Assembly (NCBI GenBank): GCA_016926985.1
Contig: JAFGNO010000084.1
Coordinates: 1 to 5,788 of the forward strand
From: Anaerolineae bacterium
GTDB lineage: Bacteria > Chloroflexota > Anaerolineae > Aggregatilineales > UBA3940
Direction of reading: 5' to 3'
DNA length: 5,788 nt
A program made the translations under genes and the position numbers. The notes under the pieces are model-generated. The model ran no database searches and had not been told where the DNA came from. It worked only from the letters and a program-made list of their open reading frames with translations. Positions 1-5,788 of this stretch are shown piece by piece; position 1 is the stretch's first letter, and every line of letters starts with the position of its first letter.

Positions 1-246
1 CAGATCACCCCTGACGAGGATTTCTATGCAACAAAGGATGATGTGACGGCAGCAATCGCCGCCGGGCTGTATCCCTCACCACCGGCCCGGACCCTGTATC
101 TGGTTACCAAGGGGATGCCGGAAGGCACAACAAAAGACTTTATACAATGGGTTCTGACCGACGGGCAGGCATACCTTGAAGAGGTAGGGTATGTCAACCT
201 GTCAGATGCCCAACTACAAGAGGGTATTGACACGCTGGGGAAATAG
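1..246 (+). CDS. pstS: Phosphate ABC transporter substrate-binding protein PstS, C-terminal part (5' end outside window)
   Basis: The reading frame is open from base 1 to a TAG stop at 244-246 and gives the last 81 residues of a protein that begins before the window. PstS-type proteins bind phosphate outside the cytoplasmic membrane and deliver it to the PstC-PstA channel. The visible part fits the end of that family: a YP...AR.LYLVTKG strand (about residues 24-38 of this fragment), then a helix DFIQWVLTDGQAYLEEVGYV (about 46-65), matching the usual 'dFi.w.ls.eGQ.iv...Gyvpl' ending, and a short polar tail. The phosphate-binding residues lie upstream and cannot be checked. The position directly before pstC, pstA and pstB strongly supports the call. 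An ATG at 43 is in frame but internal, since homology-like sequence continues upstream of it. A related anion-binding protein (for example tungstate or sulfate) is much less likely given the neighbours. Confidence 0.88.
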   Translation, partial: QITPDEDFYATKDDVTAAIAAGLYPSPPARTLYLVTKGMPEGTTKDFIQWVLTDGQAYLEEVGYVNLSDAQLQEGIDTLGK

Positions 247-265
247 GATGCCCGGCGTTTACCAG

Positions 266-293
266 GTAGGGACACGGCATGCCATGTCCCTAT
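266..293 (+). promoter_or_regulatory. Intercistronic hairpin between pstS and pstC
   Basis: The arms TAGGGACA (267-274) and TGTCCCTA (285-292) are exact reverse complements, with a possible outer G-U pair (266/293). Between them lies GGCATGCC (276-283), itself a perfect palindrome, so the whole 26-bp element is palindromic except for one C/A mismatch (275/284). In RNA this would make a stable stem. Only a weak T-rich stretch follows (tataactgttctgttt), so it is a poor intrinsic terminator. In pst operons generally, hairpins after pstS are thought to stabilise the pstS message or cut read-through, because far more binding protein than channel is needed. That role is inferred here. A dimeric protein-binding site is an alternative. 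Confidence 0.6.
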
Positions 294-318
294 AACTGTT
301 CTGTTTGGTTCGTCACTT

Positions 319-326
319 AGGAAGGG
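319..326 (+). promoter_or_regulatory. Ribosome binding site that fixes the pstC start
   Basis: The purine run AGGAAGGG lies 5 nt before the ATG at 332 and is a good Shine-Dalgarno sequence. The frame is also open from a TTG at 305, but this site lies downstream of that TTG and no comparable site precedes it. The ATG at 332 is therefore the better start, and the TTG would add only nine residues. Confidence 0.8.
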
Positions 327-331
327 ATCAG

Positions 332-1330
332 ATGCAAGAAACTTATAAACCTACATCTGTCCTGGATTCGTTTGTCACTGTGGGGCGTTCCTCTCGCCGA
401 AGCGTGCCCTGGCGGTGGCGGCAGTGGAAAGATGTGTTTGCAGATCACAGTGTGCGGCTGATCACCACGGCGGTCAGCCTTTTGGCATTGGTTATGGGCA
501 TTGCCCTGCTGATCCGCGCCTGGCCGATCTTGAGCAGCCGTCCATTAGGAGAACTGCTTTTCTCCAGCACATGGCAGCCGGTTAAGGGATATTTCGGCTT
601 CTGGCCGTTTATCATGAGCAGCATTCTGGTCACATTGTTGGCAATGCTGCTGGCCGTCCCCTGTGCTACTTTTAGCGCCATTTACCTGGCCGAATACAAC
701 CATTCGACCCGTGCCTTCTTCAAGCCGGTGATCGATATGCTGGCAAGCATTCCCTCCGTGGTGTATGGGCTGTGGGGGGTGTTGTTTGTTGTCCCCTTTG
801 TCCGGGATGTGGCCGGTAAGTGGATTGGTGAAACACTGGGGGCGGTGCTGCCGTTTTTGGCGAACGACAACCCGACCGGCTATGGGCTGCTGGCGGGCGG
901 TATCGTACTCGCGATCATGGTTTTCCCGATTATTGTCTCCGTCACCGAGGAGGTGCTGCGCAGTGTGCCGCAGAACATGCGCGAAGCATCACTGGCGCTG
1001 GGAGCGACTCATTGGGAAACCACCAAGTTTGTCGTCCTGCGCCACGCACTGCCCGGTGTGATCGCCGCCAACGTCCTGGGATTTTCCAGGGCCTTTGGCG
1101 AAACGCTGGCCGTAATGATGGTTGTCGGAAATGTGGTGCAGGTTCCGCACTCGTTATTTGATGCTGCTTACCCGCTGCCTGCATTGATCGCCAACAACTA
1201 CGGCGAGATGATGTCTATCCCGATGTACGATGCAGCCTTGATGGGTGCTGCCCTGGTGCTGCTTGCCGTCGTTCTGGTTTTCAACGTGGGGGCACAGTTG
1301 GTGCTGTCACGCCTGACAGGGAGGCAGTGA
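332..1330 (+). CDS. pstC: Phosphate ABC transporter permease subunit PstC
   Basis: A 332-residue membrane protein that pairs with PstA to form the phosphate channel in the cytoplasmic membrane. After an Arg/Trp-rich cytoplasmic N-terminus of about 40 residues there are about six hydrophobic segments, roughly 42-63, 94-120, 133-157, 183-205, 241-268 and 301-323. PstC hallmarks are GFWPFIMSSILVTLL (88-102), SIPSVVYGLWG (139-149), and the cytoplasmic coupling loop EASLALGATHWETTKFV (218-234), the EAA motif that docks on PstB. R253 and E257 lie in SRAFGET, the segment in which charged residues are known to be needed for transport in E. coli PstC. Length is close to the usual 300-340 residues. The start is chosen at ATG 332 because of its Shine-Dalgarno site. 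The stop is 1 nt before the pstA start codon, so the two are translationally linked. No internal stop or frameshift is seen. Confidence 0.95.
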   Translation: MQETYKPTSVLDSFVTVGRSSRRSVPWRWRQWKDVFADHSVRLITTAVSLLALVMGIALLIRAWPILSSRPLGELLFSSTWQPVKGYFGFWPFIMSSILVTLLAMLLAVPCATFSAIYLAEYNHSTRAFFKPVIDMLASIPSVVYGLWGVLFVVPFVRDVAGKWIGETLGAVLPFLANDNPTGYGLLAGGIVLAIMVFPIIVSVTEEVLRSVPQNMREASLALGATHWETTKFVVLRHALPGVIAANVLGFSRAFGETLAVMMVVGNVVQVPHSLFDAAYPLPALIANNYGEMMSIPMYDAALMGAALVLLAVVLVFNVGAQLVLSRLTGRQ

Positions 1331-1331
1331 G

Positions 1332-2186
<855 letters not shown>

Positions 2187-2196
2187 GGAGATAAAG

Positions 2197-2958
2197 ATGC
2201 ACAACATAGCGCCTCATCTATCTATCCGAAACCTGAATGTCTGGCTGGATGCCCAGCACGTCCTGAAGGATATTGCCGCCGATATCCCCCGGCGGTGTAT
2301 CACGGCGATTGTCGGCCCGTCCGGCTGTGGCAAGACGACCCTGCTCAGAAGTTTGAACCGGCTGGTAGAACTCGGCCCGAACGTTCGGATCACCGGCAAA
2401 GTGCTCTTTGATGACACGGATATTTACCACCCCGGCATGGATGTGGCCGAGGTGCGCACCCGGATTGGCCTGCTTGCTCAGAAGCCCTTCCCGCTGCCCA
2501 TGTCCATTTACGATAATGTCGCCTATGGGCCGCGTATTCACGGTACGGCGAGAACCGGGTTAGACCAGACTGTCCACTCGTGTCTACAAGCCGCCCAGCT
2601 ATGGGATGAAGTAGCAGATCGCCTGAAAGCACCCGCCACCGAACTGTCCGCCGGGCAGCAGCAGCGATTATGCCTGGCGCGTGCACTGGCCGTTAAGCCG
2701 GACATTCTCCTATGTGACGAATCCACGTCTGCACTTGACCCCATCTCGGCACGCGGAATCGAAGATTTGCTGCTGACTCTCAAGACAGATTACACTATCG
2801 TCCTGGTTACGCACGATCTTGATCAGGCCCGGCGGCTGGCGGACTATGTGATCTTTTTATGGCTGGGAGAAGTTATCGAGCAGGGGCCTGCCGCCGATCT
2901 ATTTGAGAATCCTGCCCAGGATTTTACACGCGCCTACCTGGAAAGGGAGATTGGTTAG
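2197..2958 (+). CDS. pstB: Phosphate ABC transporter ATP-binding protein PstB
   Basis: The 253-residue cytoplasmic ATPase that powers phosphate import as a dimer beneath PstC-PstA. All ABC ATPase elements are present in order: Walker A GPSGCGKTT (40-48), Q-loop Gln95 followed by the PstB-specific KPFPLPMSIYDNVAYGPRIHG region (96-116), signature LSAGQQQRLCLARAL (150-164), Walker B ILLCDE (170-175, catalytic E175), D-loop SALD (178-181) and switch His206 in VTHD. The MSIYDNVAYGPRIHG stretch is diagnostic for PstB over other importer ATPases. Two positions differ from textbook PstB: LSAGQ for LSGGQ, and DEST where DEP is usual; both should still be functional. An AGGGAG ribosome binding site (2185-2190) overlaps the pstA stop, 6 nt before the ATG. 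Length is typical (about 250-260). Confidence 0.95.
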   Translation: MHNIAPHLSIRNLNVWLDAQHVLKDIAADIPRRCITAIVGPSGCGKTTLLRSLNRLVELGPNVRITGKVLFDDTDIYHPGMDVAEVRTRIGLLAQKPFPLPMSIYDNVAYGPRIHGTARTGLDQTVHSCLQAAQLWDEVADRLKAPATELSAGQQQRLCLARALAVKPDILLCDESTSALDPISARGIEDLLLTLKTDYTIVLVTHDLDQARRLADYVIFLWLGEVIEQGPAADLFENPAQDFTRAYLEREIG

Positions 2959-2991
2959 TGATGCATCAATAATCACTATTGGTGCTCTTTA
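2956..2991 (+). terminator. Overlapping inverted repeats at the pstB end, possible weak terminator
   Basis: Two alternative hairpins overlap. Hairpin A pairs TAGTGAT (2956-2962, starting at the pstB stop codon) with ATCACTA (2972-2978), a perfect 7-bp stem. Hairpin B pairs GCATCAATA (2963-2971) with TATTGGTGC (2977-2985), nine pairs including one G-U, loop ATCAC, followed by the T-rich TCTTTA (2986-2991). B has the layout of a weak intrinsic terminator, but its stem is A+T-rich and the T-tract is broken. Both share 2977-2978 and cannot form fully together. A perfect 10-bp palindrome TGATGCATCA (2959-2968) also overlaps. The end of the pst unit is a sensible place for a terminator; efficiency is unknown. 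Confidence 0.4.
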
Positions 2992-3117
2992 GGCCGAGAA
3001 CAATTTATGATAGACTCTTAGTAAAGGCTCAAACTCCCAGGCGGAGAATGGAGGATAAAACAAAAACAAATGATCAACGAAAAAGGGTAAACGAGAAGGA
3101 TAGTTCTCTTTAGGAGG
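2986..3117 (+). promoter_or_regulatory. Leader region before the CBS-kinase-regulator genes, with candidate -10 box
   Basis: This is the rest of the only notable non-coding gap (164 nt between pstB and the CBS gene). TATGAT at 3006-3011 matches five of six bases of a housekeeping -10 box, but no good -35 is found at 16-18 nt; TTGGTG (2979-2984) lies 21 nt upstream, which is too far. I recognise no Pho box of either the E. coli or Bacillus type. From about 3047 the sequence becomes strikingly A-rich, unlike the genes on either side, and ends in TAGGAGG (3111-3117), a strong ribosome binding site 5 nt before the ATG at 3123. A separate promoter for the downstream three genes is plausible but unproven. 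Confidence 0.3.
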
Positions 3118-3122
3118 CTGTC

Positions 3123-3542
3123 ATGCGTAAACAAGTTGTGAAGGATTGGATGACAACCGACCCTGTTACGATTACTGACGAAACCACTCTACCTGAAGCC
3201 GCCCGACTCATGAAGGAGAAGAATATTCGCAGGCTGCCGGTTGTCGTTGATGGCAGGCTGGTTGGCATTGTCACCTGGGGTGATATCCGCGAAGCGTCGG
3301 CATCTGACTCAACATCACTCAGCAAGTTCGAGTTGGGCTACCTGTTAAATAAGCTGACGGTCGGGCAGATTATGACCCGCTCACCGATTACGGTCAGGCC
3401 GCTGACAACCATCTCCCGCGCGGCCCAACTCATGCTGGAACACAAAATAGGCGGCCTGCCGGTCATGGATCACAACCGGCTGGTCGGGATCATCACAGAG
3501 AGCGACATCTTCCGCATGCTGGTGGCGGGAATAGCGGCGTAG
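3123..3542 (+). CDS. Two-CBS-domain protein, putative adenine-nucleotide sensor
   Basis: A 139-residue soluble protein made almost wholly of two CBS domains, at about 7-57 and 80-135, joined by a Ser/Thr-rich linker (59-68). Each repeat has the classic pattern: an M-x-x-x-P-x-T/V start (MTTDPVTI at 10-17, MTRSPITV at 84-91), a helix with A..M/LM, a LPV strand, and a G-h-h-T-x-x-D end. In that last motif, T51/D54 and T125/D128 are the residues that contact the ribose of AMP, ATP or related ligands in this family, so ligand binding looks intact in both. No other domain is attached, so it probably acts by binding a partner. Its partner and ligand are unknown. It lies 15 nt before the kinase gene and after the pst genes, suggesting a link to phosphate sensing, but that is inference from position. 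The start is secure, with TAGGAGG 5 nt upstream. Confidence 0.9.
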   Translation: MRKQVVKDWMTTDPVTITDETTLPEAARLMKEKNIRRLPVVVDGRLVGIVTWGDIREASASDSTSLSKFELGYLLNKLTVGQIMTRSPITVRPLTTISRAAQLMLEHKIGGLPVMDHNRLVGIITESDIFRMLVAGIAA

Positions 3543-3557
3543 AACGGGGAAGGCGAA

Positions 3558-5645
3558 ATGTTCCCGGCAATCCGAAGGGCGATGCGCAGTCTGTCAATAC
3601 AGGTAGTCGCCGCGTTTGTAGGGGTCATTATTGCGACGGCGTTTATTTCGGGTATTCCGGCTTATCGCCTGATCCGGTTGGAACTGGAACAACAGGCATG
3701 GATGCACGTCTTAGACGGTGCGCAGACCACCCGTGCTCTGTTCGATGCGGAAAAGAATCGCCTGAGCGACATGGCCGCGTTGACTGCCCAGCGTCCCACA
3801 CTTCAACGATTATTGCGTGAAGAGGATTCAACTGAGCTGAACGAATACCTCCTTGTTTTCCAGACCGATACCGGGCTAGACATCCTGGTCATACGGGACT
3901 CTTCTGGAAATGTCTTGTCCGGCAGCCAGTGGTCTCCGCTTCCTTATTCACAAGATGCGAGCTTCTACATGTTGTCTGATCCGGAACCTGCCCTTGCCCT
4001 GATTGCCAGCCAATCCATATATGATCCACAAACCTCCGAACTGTTGGGGCATGTGACGGTCGGGGCTTTCCTGAACGATGCGTTTCTCCGCCAGCTCGAG
4101 GATCAGACAGGGCTTGGTCAGAGTATTATCATGGGGGGGCAGCGGGTGGCAACCAGCCTGCCAGATACCCCGGCCATGATTGATCCGCTGATGGTTGAAC
4201 AGGCGGCGGCATTAACGAAGGGCGAAGTATGCGTCGCTGAGCAAAAAGATGCCTGCTACTATGTTGTTTTGCAGTCCCTGACAGATTCCCGGGGCCGTGA
4301 CGTGGCACAGGTCGAGGCTGCTTTGCCGGTAAACAAGCTGCTTGTCACTGAGCGCCGGGCACTCGACACGCTGATTCTGGCTGCCCTGTTGATAGCCGTT
4401 ATATGTTCGACGCTGGGTGGGTTGTATGCCAGACGGTTAACCTCTCCTTTGAGGCAGTTGACGTTTGCTGCCCGCAATATCAGCCGGGGCGATTTCATTA
4501 CCCCGGTTCCTGTACCCAGGGAGCCCGATGAAATTGCGACCCTGGCCCATGCATTGGAGGAAAGCCGGGTTAACACCTACCGCGCCCTGGATGATCTGTC
4601 ACAGGCCAGAGCCTGGCTGGATACCCTGATCCAATCGGTGATAGAGGGGATCGTCACCGTTGACCAGCAGGGCAAGATCACGTCCTTCAGCCAGGGAGCA
4701 TCGCGTATCACCGGCTGGGCGAGAAAGGCGGCACTGGGGCAGCCGCTCGACGACATCCTGAAACCGGTGGAGCAGGATAAACCCCTGAGAAACCTTATTC
4801 CCTCCAACGGAACGATGCGCCAGATCAGTGTCATGACAGCGCAGGGACGCACCGCCACGTTGGCTGTCACCGGCGCGAAACTCAAGCCCCCCAACGGTGG
4901 GACCAGGCAGACCGTCCTGGTCTTCCGTGACATGACGGAAGAAGAGGCCGCTCAGCGTTTGAGAGCCTATTTCCTCGCCAACATTTCGCACGAATTTCGT
5001 ACGCCGCTCTCTGCCCTTAACGCCTCTGTCGAACTACTGATCGATGAGATCGAGGATTTTTCGGTGGCTGAGAGGTGGGAGTTGTTGAACTCGATTCACC
5101 GCAGTGGCAAAGGGCTCCAAACCCTGATCGACAACCTGCTGGAAAGCAGCAAAATCGAAGCGGGGAGATTCAGTATTCGCTGCCGCCCAACCGACCTGAA
5201 CGACATCATTGCAGATGCAACCCAGACGATTAACCCACTGCTCGAACGTCGCCAGCAAACGCTGTCGGTCACCGAGCCGATGGGCCTCCAGGATGTTGAC
5301 GTGGACCCGACCCGCATGGCACAGGTGTTAGTCAACCTGTTATCAAATGCCAGCAAATACAGTCCGGTTGGGGGCCCGATTGATTTAATTGTGGAGTGGG
5401 CTGACGATCATTTGCTGCGCATCTCCGTCGCCGACCGGGGGCCGGGAATCTCGCCAGCCGATCAGGCCAGCCTGTTTCGCCGATTTGTTCGCCTTGATGC
5501 ACAGGATGGCACTCAATATGGTGTTGGATTAGGGCTGTCGGTTGTTAAGGCAATTGTTGAAGAACATGGCGGGGCAGTGGGCGTAGATGCCCGACAGGAA
5601 GGCGGTTCAATTTTCTGGTTTACCCTGCCATTGAAAGGCGATTGA
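3558..5645 (+). CDS. Membrane-bound sensor histidine kinase, PhoR-like (Cache-like sensor, HAMP, PAS, HisKA, HATPase)
   Basis: A 695-residue sensor kinase. Order: membrane segment about 13-33; extracytoplasmic domain about 36-268, probably Cache-like; second membrane segment about 270-289; HAMP about 290-342, with a coiled stretch to about 355; PAS about 352-460; HisKA about 466-535; catalytic ATPase domain about 580-693. The phospho-acceptor is H478 in ISHEFRTPL. HEFRT also fits the HExxT phosphatase motif, so it may both phosphorylate and dephosphorylate its regulator. ATP-site motifs are intact: N-box NLLSNASKYSP (593-603), G1 DRGPG (626-630), F-box LFRRF (639-643), G2 GVGLGL (655-660). 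C225 and C233, outside the membrane, could form a disulfide. It follows the CBS gene by 15 nt and precedes the regulator by 2 nt. PhoR is inferred from context; it is larger than E. coli PhoR, and its stimulus is unknown. GGGGAAGG (3546-3553) supports ATG 3558; ATG 3582 is a weaker alternative. Confidence 0.93.
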   Translation: MFPAIRRAMRSLSIQVVAAFVGVIIATAFISGIPAYRLIRLELEQQAWMHVLDGAQTTRALFDAEKNRLSDMAALTAQRPTLQRLLREEDSTELNEYLLVFQTDTGLDILVIRDSSGNVLSGSQWSPLPYSQDASFYMLSDPEPALALIASQSIYDPQTSELLGHVTVGAFLNDAFLRQLEDQTGLGQSIIMGGQRVATSLPDTPAMIDPLMVEQAAALTKGEVCVAEQKDACYYVVLQSLTDSRGRDVAQVEAALPVNKLLVTERRALDTLILAALLIAVICSTLGGLYARRLTSPLRQLTFAARNISRGDFITPVPVPREPDEIATLAHALEESRVNTYRALDDLSQARAWLDTLIQSVIEGIVTVDQQGKITSFSQGASRITGWARKAALGQPLDDILKPVEQDKPLRNLIPSNGTMRQISVMTAQGRTATLAVTGAKLKPPNGGTRQTVLVFRDMTEEEAAQRLRAYFLANISHEFRTPLSALNASVELLIDEIEDFSVAERWELLNSIHRSGKGLQTLIDNLLESSKIEAGRFSIRCRPTDLNDIIADATQTINPLLERRQQTLSVTEPMGLQDVDVDPTRMAQVLVNLLSNASKYSPVGGPIDLIVEWADDHLLRISVADRGPGISPADQASLFRRFVRLDAQDGTQYGVGLGLSVVKAIVEEHGGAVGVDARQEGGSIFWFTLPLKGD

Positions 5646-5647
5646 TT

Positions 5648-5788
5648 ATGAAAGCGTTAGTTGTTGATGATGATCTGGATCTGGCCGATGTATTATCGTT
5701 CACACTCCGCCGGGCCGGATTCGAAGTAATTACAGCCTATGATGGCTGTTTAGCCATTGAACGGTGGCGGGATGAAAATCCCGATCTG
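5648..5788 (+). CDS. Response regulator, receiver domain N-terminus (3' end outside window), likely PhoB/PhoP-type
   Basis: An ATG at 5648, 2 nt after the kinase stop, opens a frame that stays open to the window edge and gives 47 residues. They form the beginning of a receiver domain: MKALVVDDDLDLADVL, where strand one ends in the acidic D7-D8 (metal binding), then helix one, FTLRRAGFEVITAYDG (17-32) and a second helix ending in ENPDL (43-47). The phosphorylated Asp would come about four residues beyond the edge, so it and the output domain cannot be seen. An AAAGG (5634-5638) within the kinase end can serve as ribosome binding site. Tight coupling to the kinase makes it almost certainly the cognate partner. 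A DNA-binding OmpR/PhoB-type output domain is expected from context but not shown. Confidence 0.88.
   Translation, partial: MKALVVDDDLDLADVLSFTLRRAGFEVITAYDGCLAIERWRDENPDL

Noticed and set aside
43..246. A small separate 67-residue gene starting at ATG 43
   Set aside because: The same frame is open to base 1 and the sequence reads as the continuous end of PstS; the ATG is internal.
24..275. Antisense open frame over the pstS end, and similar antisense frames over pstC, pstA, pstB and the kinase
   Set aside because: They lie wholly or largely opposite well-identified genes, show no recognisable motif, and their length is expected from G+C-rich codon use.
305..331. Nine-residue longer pstC start at TTG 305
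   Set aside because: No ribosome binding site precedes the TTG, whereas AGGAAGGG sits 5 nt before ATG 332.
2956..2985. H-type pseudoknot formed by both hairpins at the pstB end
   Set aside because: The two connecting loops that must cross the stems would be essentially zero nucleotides long, so both stems are unlikely to coexist.
3070..3090. Six-codon frame ATGATCAACG...TAA in the CBS leader
   Set aside because: The nearest purine-rich site is about 16 nt upstream, too far for initiation, and the frame is trivially short.
2985..3114. Direct repeat CTCTTTAGG at 2985-2993 and 3106-3114
   Set aside because: Only nine bases and the second copy contains part of the ribosome binding site; the spacing (121 nt) fits no known operator layout, so chance is likely.

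Overview
The window is a bacterial phosphate-acquisition and phosphate-sensing locus, with every gene on the + strand. It opens inside the last part of a PstS-type phosphate-binding protein. It continues through pstC, pstA and pstB, then a small two-CBS-domain protein, a membrane-bound PhoR-like histidine kinase, and the first 47 codons of a response regulator that runs off the right edge. Identifications come from reading motifs and domain order; no database search was run. The organism cannot be named from this sequence alone. The fairly G+C-rich codon use, strong purine-rich Shine-Dalgarno sites and divergent Pst subunits fit an environmental bacterium. My impression is of Chloroflexota/Anaerolineae-type genes, but that is a weak guess.

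Region by region: 1-246 is the 3' end of pstS. 247-331 is a short gap with a near-perfect hairpin (266-293) and the pstC ribosome binding site. 332-2958 holds pstC, pstA and pstB, packed almost end to end (1-nt and 10-nt gaps), so they are surely co-transcribed. 2959-3122 is the only sizeable non-coding gap. It carries overlapping inverted repeats at the pstB stop codon (terminator-like), a possible -10 box, and an A-rich leader ending in a strong ribosome binding site. 3123-3542 encodes the CBS protein. 3558-5645 encodes the 695-residue kinase, and 5648 onward the response regulator. Gaps of 15 and 2 nt suggest a second transcription unit of CBS protein, kinase and regulator.

How they work together (established for the families): PstS captures phosphate outside the membrane, PstC and PstA form the channel, and PstB drives import with ATP. 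A PhoR/PhoB(PhoP)-type two-component pair normally switches on pst and other phosphate-starvation genes. PhoU, which usually follows pstB and links the transporter to the kinase, is not in this window. The CBS protein, a probable adenine-nucleotide binder, sits where PhoU might be expected. That is the most interesting feature of the locus, though phoU could lie just downstream. I see no mobile element, CRISPR array, RNA gene or wholly unfamiliar system.
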